Positions 36,378-45,918 of a stretch of 64,000 nt of DNA are shown one piece after another; position 1 is the first letter of the stretch; each line of letters begins with the position of its first letter. The position numbers and the translations under genes were made by a program. This DNA comes from Bacteroidales bacterium. Its GTDB lineage: Bacteria > Bacteroidota > Bacteroidia > Bacteroidales > Prolixibacteraceae. The notes beneath the pieces are model-generated. The model had not been told where the DNA came from. It ran no database searches and saw only the letters and a list, made by a program, of their open reading frames with translations. The stretch spans positions 1 through 64,000 of the forward strand of contig JAAYAG010000135.1 in the NCBI GenBank assembly GCA_012719495.1, read 5' to 3'.

Positions 36378-36408
36378 TTTTCTCAATTAAAAAAATTATT
36401 TACTTTTG
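36378..36408 (+). promoter_or_regulatory. Promoter of rplS
   Basis: TACTTTTG (36401-36408), followed by CGCC, is a perfect TAnnTTTG -7 element. TTTT at 36378-36381 occupies the -33 position at a 19-nt spacing. This is the strongest Bacteroidetes-type promoter in the window, as expected for a ribosomal-protein gene. It predicts a 5' leader of about 75 nt. Confidence 0.65.
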
Positions 36409-36492
36409 CGCCGCCTTTAAGGCAAACGTAATCTCTTACCATTCAGGTCACATTAGGTAATATTGCGTTTAAACCCATTAAAAATAATAAAA

Positions 36493-36852
36493 ATGGACGC
36501 TATTAAAATTGTACAAAATGCATTTGCTCAGGAAGAAGTGAAGACCCACCCTGAGTTTGGAGCAGGAGATACCATCACTGTTCACTACAAAATTAAAGAA
36601 GGAAATAAAGAACGTATCCAGAACTACCGTGGCGTTGTGCTTCAGGTTAAAGGCTCAGGAATGACCAAAACCTTTACTGTTCGCAAAATGTCGGGTAATG
36701 TTGGTGTGGAACGTATTTTCCCTTTGAATTCACCTTTTATTGAACTAATTGAAATCAACAAGAAAGGTAAAGTTCGTCAGGCTCGTATTTTCTATTTCCG
36801 CGAATTGAACGGAAAGAAAGCACGTATCAAAGAAAAAAGAATTATACAATAA
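36493..36852 (+). CDS. rplS: 50S ribosomal protein L19
   Basis: 119 residues from the ATG at 36493 (MDAIKIVQNAFAQEEVK). The frame continues ten codons upstream to a TTG, which is not a credible start. L19 sits at the 30S-50S interface. Diagnostic motifs are FGAGDTITVHYKIKEG, ERIQNYRGVVLQVKG, the FTVRKMSGNVGVERIFPLNSP signature, and the basic tail GKKARIKEKR. It is monocistronic, with its own promoter and terminator; the usual trmD/rimM neighbours are absent. Confidence 0.98.
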   Translation: MDAIKIVQNAFAQEEVKTHPEFGAGDTITVHYKIKEGNKERIQNYRGVVLQVKGSGMTKTFTVRKMSGNVGVERIFPLNSPFIELIEINKKGKVRQARIFYFRELNGKKARIKEKRIIQ

Positions 36853-36872
36853 GGGTTATATTTCAATATCTG

Positions 36873-36907
36873 AATCCCTTCACCTTATGGTGCGGGGATT
36901 TTTTTTT
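36873..36907 (+). terminator. Intrinsic terminator after rplS
   Basis: AATCCC (36873-36878) pairs with GGGATT (36895-36900), and CACC pairs with GGTG around a TTAT loop inside it. A T7 run follows. It lies 20 bp past the rplS stop. The remaining 245 bp to the YitT-type gene is AT-rich with no recognisable gene. Confidence 0.85.
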
Positions 36908-37152
36908 ATAACAACATAGTTACGTACACAGGCAGACTTCACCGTAATCTTATACAATTCAAAAGAAATCAACAAAATGCCAAAATTCATTTTTAGGTAA
37001 TTTTCTTTATAATTAATTTAGTGGAGGAAAAAATAACCTTTTTCAAAACGACAAAATGATATTCTGAAAGATAAAAATTAGCCCCTGGAGTTCAATCGAC
37101 GCCAATTGTTTCATTATTATATTTAGGCTAAAACAATTAAAGACAAACAACG

Positions 37153-38076
37153 ATGAAATTAATACCTAAAGAATCGATTTTCTCAGCCCGAAATTTTCGG
37201 GATTATATTTTTATTGTTGTTGGGGCATTCATTCTTGCTGTAGGCTTTGTTTATTTCATCTCACCACACAGAATTGTTCCCGGGGGCGTTTATGGAATCG
37301 CCATCGTAGTTCACTACCTAACCCAGGGTGTTTTCCCGTTTTGGCCCGAGGGGATTCCAATCGGCTTGTTTGGGCTTGTGCTAAACATTCCGCTCACATA
37401 TGCAGGCATTAAAATACTGGGGCCAAAATTCGGCATAAAAACAATTGCGGGTTTTGTACTTTCTTCGGTTTTTATGGACGGCATTACAATGCTTCGCGAA
37501 GTTGGCGACGCCCCACTGGTCGACGATGTACTGCTTTCGTGTGTTTTTGGAGGCGTGCTTATTGGCTTCGGGCTAGGGCTTATTTTTAAATCGAGGGCAA
37601 CGTCAGGGGGGTCTGATATAATTGCCATGATTATTGCAAAATATACCAACCGACAGTTGGGGCAACTCATGATTTATGTCGATTCTGCCATTGTGCTGAT
37701 TGGCCTTGCAGCTTTTCAAGACTGGAAAATACCTCTTTACTCGTGGTTGGTAATTTATATTACTGGTAAGGCCATCGACGCAACAATTGAAGGAAGTGGC
37801 TATAATAAAGCACTTTTCATCATATCGAAAGAACACGACAAAATAAAAGAAAAAATACTTTTCGATCTCGAACGTGGGGGCACCTATTTCAATGGGAAAG
37901 GGATGTTCACAAACGAAGAAAAGCAAATAATATACACAGTAGTTAGCCGGCGCGAAGTGGCAATTCTCGAACAATATATCCATTCAATTGATCCCGAAGC
38001 TTTTATTACCGTGATGGATACCAGCGAGATTCTTGGCGAAGGCTTTCAATCGCTGAAACACAAAATTGAACCCTAA
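37153..38076 (+). CDS. YitT-family membrane protein (DUF161 + DUF2179)
   Basis: 307 residues. The first 200 hold five or six hydrophobic segments with family motifs: FISPHRIVPGGVYGIAIV, IPLTYAGIKILGPKFGIKT, and FKSRATSGGSDIIAMIIAKYTN, a very conserved YitT block. The C-terminal soluble domain (about 220-300), with ALFIISKEHDKIKE, RGGTYFNGKGMFT and FITVMDTSEILGEGF, is the DUF2179 regulatory-like domain. An inner-membrane protein of undefined transport role. The patatin-barrel gene starts 15 bp downstream, so the two are likely co-transcribed. Confidence 0.93.
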   Translation: MKLIPKESIFSARNFRDYIFIVVGAFILAVGFVYFISPHRIVPGGVYGIAIVVHYLTQGVFPFWPEGIPIGLFGLVLNIPLTYAGIKILGPKFGIKTIAGFVLSSVFMDGITMLREVGDAPLVDDVLLSCVFGGVLIGFGLGLIFKSRATSGGSDIIAMIIAKYTNRQLGQLMIYVDSAIVLIGLAAFQDWKIPLYSWLVIYITGKAIDATIEGSGYNKALFIISKEHDKIKEKILFDLERGGTYFNGKGMFTNEEKQIIYTVVSRREVAILEQYIHSIDPEAFITVMDTSEILGEGFQSLKHKIEP

Positions 38077-38091
38077 GTAATTTTATTAGCC

Positions 38092-40380
38092 ATGAAAAAA
38101 ATCTACCTTACTATTTTTCTTTTTATTATTTACATAATTGCAAACGCCCAGCAAGTTGGCCTCGTGTTAAGTGGCGGTGGTGCCAAGGGACTGGCACACA
38201 TTGGTTTGATTAAAGTTCTTGAAGACCACAACATTCCTATCGATTATGTTTCGGGCACATCAATCGGTGCCATAATTGGAGGCCTATATGCAGCAGGCTT
38301 TTCTCCCGACGAAATGCTTGAGCTTTTCAATTCAAACGATTTTAAGTTATGGTCAACCGGAAAACTCGACAGAGAAGACCTGTATTATTACAAACTGAAA
38401 GATGAGGACCCAGGCTGGGCTAAAGTGGATATTACCCGTAAGGCAAATAAAATAAAAATTGTTCTGCCATTGAACCTTGTTCCCGAACAACAGATGGATT
38501 TTGCTTTTCTTCAGTTGATGACCTCAACTACTGCAGCTTGTAACAGCAATTTCGACAACCTGATGATTCCTTTTCGTTGCGTTTCAACCGACATTTACAA
38601 CAATAAAGCTATTATACACCGAGACGGAGATATCGGTGAGGCCATCCGGGCATCAATGACTTTCCCCTTGGTTTACAAGCCTATTGAAAAGGATGGAATG
38701 TTGCTATTCGATGGAGGAATTGTAAATAATTTTCCCACCGACATAATGAAAAAAGACTTTAACCCCGACGTTATCATTGGCCATAAAGTTTCGAACCTCA
38801 GCAAAAAACCCGACCCTGAAGATCTTTTCAGCCAAATAGAAAGTATGGTTACACAAATCACCAATTATAACATTCCCGACACCATCGGAATTTTGCTTGA
38901 ATCGAAAACCGACGATGTAAGCCTTCTCGATTTTCCAAAAGCTAACTACATATATAATAAGGGAGTAGAAACTGCGCTATTACAAATTGACTCGATAGAA
39001 AAGATTATTACACGAAGGGTTAGCCCTGAAGAAATTGCAAAAAAAAGAGAAGAATTCAACATGAAAAAACCAGCGCTTATTTTCAACAACATTCAGGTTG
39101 AAGGGATTGAAAACGACAATCAGCGACGCTATATTATCCAATCGATTAAACACAGTCAAAAAACAATCGATATTCATCAACTGCACGAAGCCTATTTTAA
39201 ACTGATTTCCGACGAACACATCAAGGCAATTCAACCATTGGCCTATTATAACAAACGAACCGGCTTTTTCGACCTAAACTTGAAGGTTGAGCCTCGAAAA
39301 CCTTTCGATGCTGTGTTTGGTGGCCATATTTCAACCCGTGCCAACACGTTTGGATACGTTGGGCTCAACTACAAGAATTTCAATACGGTAGCTTTCAATA
39401 TTTCGGGTAATGTTTACATCGGAAAAATTTACAATTCGCTTTCGTTTGGTGCCCGCATGGATGCCCCAACGCAAATTCCATTCTTCATTTCGGCCAATTA
39501 CACCATCAATTCGTGGGACTACCTCAGTACTGCTTCAGACCTGATTTTCACCAACATAAAACCATCATACGTAGTACAAAACGAACGGAATTTCAGGATC
39601 GAAGCCGGATATCCCTATGTAAAAACAGGGGTCATTGATTTTGGCTTCTCGCTTTCCGACTCGAAAGACAACTACTACCAAACACTGGTTTTTAATCTTG
39701 GCGACAAGCTCGACGAGACCTCTTTCGATGCCTTCGCCTGTCATGCCCGAATTGATAAAAAACGATTCGACTACAAACAATACCCTACTGCAGGCGACCG
39801 AAAGATGTTTCAATTTCAATACATTAATGGCGACGAAACGTTTTACCCGGGCACCACTTCGCCTATTCAACAAAAAACGACAACAAAACATAGCTACTTT
39901 GCTATCAATGCACTGTACGATAAGTATTTTGAAATAAGAAAAAGGCTTACACTAGGACTTTTGGCCGAGGGTGTTTACAGTACCCGCGGGCTATCGTCAA
40001 ACTATACCGAAGCGATCATTGCAGCACCGGCATTTCAGCCTACTCCGAACAGCAAATCGATGTATCTCGAAAAATATCATGCCAACCAGTATTTGGCCAC
40101 AGGAGGAAAAATTTTATTTAAATTAAACGACAACCTGCATTTGCGCTCTGAGGTCTATGGTTTCTTCCCGATACGCGACTTTGTGCTCGGACCTGATAAC
40201 TCTGTAAGTTACCATAACGACTCTTTCTCTCGCGCAAGCTTTATGGGCTTGGCAGCAGCAGTATACCACACTCCTCTTGGCCCGTTAAGTGCCGAAGTTA
40301 ATTACTACGAAAAAGCCGGACAAAAATGGTTTTTCTCGCTTAACCTTGGCTATATGATTTTCAACAAACGGGGATTATAA
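38092..40380 (+). CDS. Patatin-like phospholipase with C-terminal outer-membrane barrel (PlpD/type Vd-like)
   Basis: 762 residues. Signal peptide KIYLTIFLFIIYIIANAQ. The patatin domain (about 20-300) has oxyanion loop GGGAKG (28-33), nucleophile elbow G55-T-S57-I-G, and catalytic Asp207 in FDGG. A POTRA-like segment (about 325-405) begins LIFNNIQVEGIEND. A 16-strand-type barrel related to Omp85/surface antigen follows (about 410-762), with alternating aromatic strands to the C-terminus. This layout matches PlpD-like type Vd autotransporters, where the barrel carries the lipase to the cell surface. The substrate is likely membrane phospholipid. A bidirectional-looking terminator lies 110 bp downstream. 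Confidence 0.92.
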   Translation: MKKIYLTIFLFIIYIIANAQQVGLVLSGGGAKGLAHIGLIKVLEDHNIPIDYVSGTSIGAIIGGLYAAGFSPDEMLELFNSNDFKLWSTGKLDREDLYYYKLKDEDPGWAKVDITRKANKIKIVLPLNLVPEQQMDFAFLQLMTSTTAACNSNFDNLMIPFRCVSTDIYNNKAIIHRDGDIGEAIRASMTFPLVYKPIEKDGMLLFDGGIVNNFPTDIMKKDFNPDVIIGHKVSNLSKKPDPEDLFSQIESMVTQITNYNIPDTIGILLESKTDDVSLLDFPKANYIYNKGVETALLQIDSIEKIITRRVSPEEIAKKREEFNMKKPALIFNNIQVEGIENDNQRRYIIQSIKHSQKTIDIHQLHEAYFKLISDEHIKAIQPLAYYNKRTGFFDLNLKVEPRKPFDAVFGGHISTRANTFGYVGLNYKNFNTVAFNISGNVYIGKIYNSLSFGARMDAPTQIPFFISANYTINSWDYLSTASDLIFTNIKPSYVVQNERNFRIEAGYPYVKTGVIDFGFSLSDSKDNYYQTLVFNLGDKLDETSFDAFACHARIDKKRFDYKQYPTAGDRKMFQFQYINGDETFYPGTTSPIQQKTTTKHSYFAINALYDKYFEIRKRLTLGLLAEGVYSTRGLSSNYTEAIIAAPAFQPTPNSKSMYLEKYHANQYLATGGKILFKLNDNLHLRSEVYGFFPIRDFVLGPDNSVSYHNDSFSRASFMGLAAAVYHTPLGPLSAEVNYYEKAGQKWFFSLNLGYMIFNKRGL

Positions 40381-40490
40381 GGGATGTTCCAACCCAGAAT
40401 AAAAACGACTACATTGCAAAAAGTCAGTTGAAATATCCTACGATAAAACCAAGCATAAAATATTAGAACCATAAAAAATGCTACAATACA

Positions 40491-40526
40491 AAAGGTTTGA
40501 CTACGCTATGTAATCAAACCTTTTTT
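40491..40526 (+). terminator. Intrinsic terminator between the patatin-barrel and LRR genes
   Basis: A 10-bp perfect stem AAAGGTTTGA (40491-40500) with TCAAACCTTT (40514-40523), 13-nt loop, then T-rich on the plus strand. On the minus strand the same stem ends in CCTTTTG, so it may also serve the LRR gene that stops at 40560. Confidence 0.8.
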
Positions 40527-40559
40527 CTATTATAGTCACTTTCCTTACAGCGCTCTCTC

Positions 40560-43500
40560 CTACAGCACAATGACCTTTTTGCTCAGTTGGGTTTCCTGAT
40601 CGATTACGCGAACAAAATAAATCCCTTTTTGAACATTGGGCAACGAGATATCGAAGGTTGGTTCGCCAATTCCCCGTGCCGAGTAAACCACCCTACCCTG
40701 CATATCGATCACATTCACAGAAGCTTGAACACTGAGCCCTTCGGGTAACCGAACGGTAAATGAACCATTGTTGGGATTAGGAAAAACCCTCATATCCATA
40801 GCATTGTCTCCATCGGCATTATCAACAGCTTCTTCAATACCTTGGGCACTTTTTAGAGCCAATGCAGCATAAACAGCCATCGGGATTTCGGGTTCGCAGA
40901 ACGATTCATCTTCGGTAATGTAGGCATGAGCATTACTTCCGGCCCTAGCATGAAAGCCAGGAAGAAAACGTACCGATTGCCCGGCGATGAATGTTGCCGA
41001 TGAGCCAGAGTATAATGTTACGGCTTTACTTCCTGCTACGGTTATCGATTGAAGGGCATTGAAACATGTATCAGCCGAACTTGCCAGGCTTAAGTTGGCT
41101 ACAACTTGATCTACAGGAACGGAGTATTCAGTTAGGGTTATAGGGTAACTTTCGAGCAAAAGTCCTGCAACATTTACATTAGACACAACACAATGATATT
41201 GACCTTCGTTTGCCGGGTTGAATGAATCTATTATTAAAACAGAATCTGTTTCGCCGTTTATTATAACCCCATTTTTAAACCAGGTAAATTCATCGGCTTC
41301 TGCAACCACATATCCTTCGGCTTCAAGCATAACCGGCTGCCCAATATACCCAGGAACCAGAGCATTTTCTTTCCCAATTTTTGACTGTGGTGAATAAACC
41401 AAGCCACAATCAGTACACCAATCAATAACGGGCTCAATATCAATGAAAAAATATAAATTATTGGATATATTAAAATTATTGAGATTGCTTAAATAACTGA
41501 AATCTTCAGAAATCGATCCGGAGAAATGGTTTCCCGAAACATTCAACGTGGTTAAATAATCGAGATCTGAAAGTTCTTCTGGCAACGTTCCCTCAAAGTC
41601 ATTATCGTTCAATGTAAGTGAAGTTAAATCAAGCAGATCACCAAGTGTGCCGGGCAAATTTCCACTAAAATCATTAAATTCAAGCGACAAATCAAGCAAA
41701 CTTGTCAGGTTGCCAATATCGGCGGGCAAAGCTCCTGAAAACTGGTTGCTTCCAAGCTTCAATGTTTTTAAGTTAACAAGGTTTCCGATGCTTGCAGGTA
41801 GAACTCCTGAGAGTTGGTTACTGTTCAACGCCAAATAATTCAAATTGGTTAAATTGCCAATTTCTTCAGGCAAAGCTTCTAATTGATTGCTATTTATACT
41901 TAAGCTATTTAATTTGCTTAATTGGCCAATCGTTGCAGGAATTGGTCCATCCAGCAAATTATTGCTAAGGTTTAAAGTCCGCAAACTATCAATTTCTCCT
42001 ATTTCTTCGGGTATATTTCCACTCAGTGCATTACTATGCAGCGATAATTCAGTGAGTTGTGTAAGGGTTCCAATTTCAACAGGTAAAGCACCGGTAAGCT
42101 TGTTATTTGTAAGCACAAGTTTCACAACCCTATTACCATTCACGGTAACCCCTGCCCATTCACTCAATGGTGCAAGTGGAGGAACGGTATCACACCAGTT
42201 TGCATTATTTGTCCAATTTTTGCCATCTGTATTATTATAAAGCTCAACCAACGCGAGCGAATCGGTATATAGCGAAAAAGAGTAATTGAACGGCATGGAG
42301 GAAATGGTCAGGTCTGGAAAATTTGGATTGATAACCTGACAATAGTATTCTCCTTCGAAAGTAAGCCGAAGTGTGTCATCGCTTGGAACACTGAGAAGTG
42401 TATTGTCGCGGTACCACTTGAAAAAGTTGCCGGCAGCACCGTCTTCAAGCACTCTTAGCGACGATTCAGACGGAATATATTTCAAACTCCAGACAGTATC
42501 CTGTGGCGCGTAAGTAAACACACTGGTCAAGATTGTATCAACATTTGACGTTTTAAGGTTGGAGAACGAAAACAGATTATTTTCAAGCGACAATTGTTTC
42601 AGTTTTGTGGCAGCTGAAAGAGTTGGCAAATTGCCAGAAAACATGTTACTATCTAATTTCAGAGAGTTCAAATTTGTTAATGACGACAACGCGCTTGGTA
42701 AAGCTTTCGAAAATTTGTTCTTCGATAAATCAAGCGCGGTGAGTGAAGTAAGTGAACCAATTTGCGCTGGAATTTGACCGTTTAATTCATTATCAGCTAA
42801 TAATAAACTAGAGAGAGAAGTCAGCCCAAACAGCGAAGAAGGGATCGATCCGGTAAGCATATTCCCTGAAAGCGATAACTGGGTCAAGTGCGAAAGGTTT
42901 CCTAACCCAGAAGGAATTACACCACTTAAATCATTGTTATTCAAATACAAATACATCAACCCCGTCAGATTTCCTAATTCCGCAGGAATAGCCCCACTGA
43001 ATCCATTATTATCGAGTTTCAAGCTTGTCAATGCTGAAAGATCTCCAATTTCTGAAGGAATTGTACCCGTCAACCCATTGTTAGACAACTCAAGCCATTT
43101 CAACCCGGTTAGTGAACCAATCCCGCTTGGAATTACTCCGGTAAGTTCATTGTCCGAGAGCCTCAAGGATATTAGCTTCTGAAGGCTAACAATGCCTGCC
43201 GGAATTTCACCAGTTAATTGGTTTGAGTACAGCTCAAGTGTAGTGAGACTATCCAGATTATCGATGCCTGCCGGAATTATTCCTGAAAGGCGGTTGTTGA
43301 ATAACTTCAACGACTTAATCTGGGTTAACATATCAATCTGGGCAGGAATTGTACCCGTTAAATCATTATTGTTCAAATTAATATCTGTAAGTTTCGAAAG
43401 AGAACTAATCTGTGCCGGAATTTCTCCTTTCAGATTATTTCGCGGCAAAAGAATTTTTGTGACACGACCGTTCGCAACACTAACCCCATACCATGAACTA

Positions 43501-44879
43501 ACTGGCTGACCTGTAGTTAACCAGTTGTCCTTCTTAGTCCAACTTTCCCCACCAGTGGCTTGATATAAACTCACCAAAGCAAGTGAATCGGTGGTCATCG
43601 ACAATTGCACAGTCACCGTGTCTGTTTTGAAATCCAACAAGGGATACGCAGAGTTAGTTGCAACACAATAATAGTCACCCCCGAGATATGCCCCAATTGT
43701 CCGGGTGGTATCGTTTTCCAATAACGAGCCATCACGGTACCATGAATATTCGTTGGTCTGATTTGCCTTGTCGGGAACTGTAAGCAGACTCTTGGGGATA
43801 TCGTAAAAGAGCTCAAGGGCTATTTTTTGCGGATGATAGACCAATGATGTAATATCGCCATCCACTATACCCGAGGTCAACAAATCGGCAAAATGGAAAA
43901 GGTTATCTTGCACCCAAAGCGTAGTAAGGGTCTCAATCTGTTGAAAGAATGGCAAACTGCCACTTATTTTGTTGTCATTAATTTTTAGCATTTCCAATTT
44001 CGACAAGTTTGCCAACTCGCGTGGTAAAGATCCAGTTAAATTATTGCTGGCCAAATCAATTGCGGTAACACGGCCGTTTCCATCCAGAGTTATTCCATGC
44101 CATGTTGCCAATTTTCCGGTTTTCCATCCAGTCTTGTTAGTCCAACCATTGCCGTTGGTTGACTCATATAAAGCCACAAGTGCAAGGGAGTCAGTATCAT
44201 CTGAATAAATCAGATTAATACTATCGGAATAAAGCGTTAGCTCCGTGAATTTAGTGTTCGAGACTTCGCATTTATACCAGCCTTCGGCTTTGGTAAATAT
44301 TGTGGAGGTTGAGTCAGCAATTGGGTCATTATCAATATACCATTTATAGTCGTTAAATGGACTTTCGTCAATCAAAACTGAAATTGTTCCTGCAATAGGA
44401 TCACTCTTAAGACCCAATACGGTATCTTGCGGGGCATAAGTAAAATTATCAATAGATGAATCGTTTAACTTCGAAGAATCGAGATCGGTAAAAGTATACA
44501 GGTTATGACTAACGTCGAGTTTTGATAAGTAATTCAATGTACTTAAATCGGGCAAATTACCTGAGAGTTTATTTCCCGACAAATCAATGGTTTTCATCCC
44601 GGTTAAGTCTGCAATAGAATCAGTGATGTAGCCTGTTAAGTTATTGTTTGGCAATAAAAGTTGGTAAACCAATTTGGAAGAAGTACTTACACTTACCCCA
44701 TACCAAGTGTTAATTTGAAGAGTTGGAGAAAGCCAATTTGTTTTAGAGTACCACCCCGGCCCATTGGCTGCTCTAAAAAAAGCGGTCAAGGCCAACGAAT
44801 CCATTTTTGAGTACTGAGCATGAAGCGAGAATGATGAGAGTAGTAAACTAACAACGAGGAGATAATGGGAAAGTTTCAT
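40560..44879 (-). CDS. Giant secreted leucine-rich-repeat surface protein with T9SS sorting domain
   Basis: 1439 residues. Signal peptide HYLLVVSLLLSSFSLHA. Four module openers of the form DSLALVxLYxxTxGxxWTxxxxW lie near residues 25, 230, 432 and 875. Each is followed by plant-type LRRs (LTGxIPxxIGxLxxL) and then by an Ig-like unit (YKWYIDNDPI, YSWYRDGSLL, FKWYRDNTLL). Modules three and four hold the longest LRR runs. Near 1290-1340 comes a GSKAVTLYSGSSATFIAGQSV-type stretch common in T9SS cargo. The last 80 residues are a type A sorting domain (VFPNPNNGSFTVRLPEG, KGIYFVRVID, KKVIVL). It would be exported by type IX secretion and anchored to the surface, probably for adhesion or carbohydrate/protein binding. 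Confidence 0.93.
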   Translation of the reverse strand: MKLSHYLLVVSLLLSSFSLHAQYSKMDSLALTAFFRAANGPGWYSKTNWLSPTLQINTWYGVSVSTSSKLVYQLLLPNNNLTGYITDSIADLTGMKTIDLSGNKLSGNLPDLSTLNYLSKLDVSHNLYTFTDLDSSKLNDSSIDNFTYAPQDTVLGLKSDPIAGTISVLIDESPFNDYKWYIDNDPIADSTSTIFTKAEGWYKCEVSNTKFTELTLYSDSINLIYSDDTDSLALVALYESTNGNGWTNKTGWKTGKLATWHGITLDGNGRVTAIDLASNNLTGSLPRELANLSKLEMLKINDNKISGSLPFFQQIETLTTLWVQDNLFHFADLLTSGIVDGDITSLVYHPQKIALELFYDIPKSLLTVPDKANQTNEYSWYRDGSLLENDTTRTIGAYLGGDYYCVATNSAYPLLDFKTDTVTVQLSMTTDSLALVSLYQATGGESWTKKDNWLTTGQPVSSWYGVSVANGRVTKILLPRNNLKGEIPAQISSLSKLTDINLNNNDLTGTIPAQIDMLTQIKSLKLFNNRLSGIIPAGIDNLDSLTTLELYSNQLTGEIPAGIVSLQKLISLRLSDNELTGVIPSGIGSLTGLKWLELSNNGLTGTIPSEIGDLSALTSLKLDNNGFSGAIPAELGNLTGLMYLYLNNNDLSGVIPSGLGNLSHLTQLSLSGNMLTGSIPSSLFGLTSLSSLLLADNELNGQIPAQIGSLTSLTALDLSKNKFSKALPSALSSLTNLNSLKLDSNMFSGNLPTLSAATKLKQLSLENNLFSFSNLKTSNVDTILTSVFTYAPQDTVWSLKYIPSESSLRVLEDGAAGNFFKWYRDNTLLSVPSDDTLRLTFEGEYYCQVINPNFPDLTISSMPFNYSFSLYTDSLALVELYNNTDGKNWTNNANWCDTVPPLAPLSEWAGVTVNGNRVVKLVLTNNKLTGALPVEIGTLTQLTELSLHSNALSGNIPEEIGEIDSLRTLNLSNNLLDGPIPATIGQLSKLNSLSINSNQLEALPEEIGNLTNLNYLALNSNQLSGVLPASIGNLVNLKTLKLGSNQFSGALPADIGNLTSLLDLSLEFNDFSGNLPGTLGDLLDLTSLTLNDNDFEGTLPEELSDLDYLTTLNVSGNHFSGSISEDFSYLSNLNNFNISNNLYFFIDIEPVIDWCTDCGLVYSPQSKIGKENALVPGYIGQPVMLEAEGYVVAEADEFTWFKNGVIINGETDSVLIIDSFNPANEGQYHCVVSNVNVAGLLLESYPITLTEYSVPVDQVVANLSLASSADTCFNALQSITVAGSKAVTLYSGSSATFIAGQSVRFLPGFHARAGSNAHAYITEDESFCEPEIPMAVYAALALKSAQGIEEAVDNADGDNAMDMRVFPNPNNGSFTVRLPEGLSVQASVNVIDMQGRVVYSARGIGEPTFDISLPNVQKGIYFVRVIDQETQLSKKVIVL

Positions 44880-45001
44880 AATTGTAATTTTAGGAGCAAT
44901 TAGTATTTATGCTTCCAAAATTATATAAAATATTCAATTACATTTCATTATTTCTGGGGTTTAATTTGGTTAAATAAGATTTTCATCGGCAACATTAAAC
45001 C

Positions 45002-45034
45002 AAAAAAAGAGGCTCAAGAATATTCAAGAGCCTC
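45002..45034 (-). terminator. Intrinsic terminator after the peroxiredoxin gene
   Basis: A 7-bp stem GAGGCTC (45009-45015) with GAGCCTC (45028-45034). On the minus strand it is followed by a seven-T run (45008-45002). It lies 43 bp past the peroxiredoxin stop. Confidence 0.85.
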
Positions 45035-45077
45035 ATTATTTCAGCAGGTATGCTAAACTATGTTTTCAAAAATGCGA

Positions 45078-45707
45078 TCAATGTTTTGAAAGATAAGTCG
45101 CTACCCCCTCAGCCGAAGCATTCATTGCTTCTTCACCGGGCTTCCAATTTGCCGGGCATACTTCACCTACTTCTTCAAAATGCTGAAGGGCATCAACCAT
45201 GCGGATGGCTTCATCAACACTACGTCCAAGAGGCAAATCGTTGATCAACTCGTGGCGTACTTTACCGTTTTTGTCGATAAGAAAGAGGCCCCTGAAAGCA
45301 ACCGGTTCGCCATTAAAAATCGAATTTCCCTGGTCATCGTAATCGTATTCACCGGCCAATACACCATAATTCATGGCAATATTTTTCGACAAATCGGCAA
45401 CAATAGGGAATTTTACCCCCTTAATGCCTCCGTTTTTCTTTTCAGTATTTAACCAAGCCCAATGCGAAAATTCAGAATCGGTGGAACATCCAACCACTGC
45501 TACTCCCCTTTTTTCAAATTCAGTTAACTTTTCCTGAAAGGCAAGAATTTCAGTTGGGCATACGAACGTAAAATCCATTGGATAAAAAAAGAATATAACA
45601 TACTTATTGCCAACATACTGATCTAATGAAAAGTTTTCTACAATTTCATAGCCATTTACTACAGCCTTGCTGCTAAATGAAGGTGCTTTTTTCCCTACTA
45701 AACTCAT
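45078..45707 (-). CDS. Typical 2-Cys peroxiredoxin (AhpC/Prx1 type)
   Basis: Reduces hydrogen peroxide and alkyl hydroperoxides in the cytoplasm. 209 residues. The peroxidatic Cys50 lies in YPMDFTFVCPTEI and the resolving Cys near 184 in GEVCPANW. RGLFLIDKNGKVRH is the conserved active-site Arg strand. The full-length C-terminal helix points to the sensitive Prx1/AhpC class rather than Prx6. No AhpF or thioredoxin reductase gene is adjacent, so its reductant is encoded elsewhere. It has its own terminator. Confidence 0.96.
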   Translation of the reverse strand: MSLVGKKAPSFSSKAVVNGYEIVENFSLDQYVGNKYVIFFFYPMDFTFVCPTEILAFQEKLTEFEKRGVAVVGCSTDSEFSHWAWLNTEKKNGGIKGVKFPIVADLSKNIAMNYGVLAGEYDYDDQGNSIFNGEPVAFRGLFLIDKNGKVRHELINDLPLGRSVDEAIRMVDALQHFEEVGEVCPANWKPGEEAMNASAEGVATYLSKH

Positions 45708-45918
45708 ATTTTATGTTTTAATGTTATCTGATATCGAAATTACGATCAGCAAAAAAACCATTCCCCTCATCATTAAAACCAGATATCGCCATAAGTTTTT
45801 CCTAATAATAGAGAGAATTGGTCGTTTGTTACAATCAGAAAAGTAAACAATGGAAATCAGAAAAAGGTTTTAGATTTATTACAGATAAGATTAAATTTTT
45901 TGCCGCGGTTAAAAGCTT

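Noticed and set aside
40600-44800. The regular short repeats as a CRISPR array or non-coding tandem repeat.
   Set aside because: The periodicity is that of 24-residue leucine-rich repeats in one long open frame, with no constant repeats or unique spacers.
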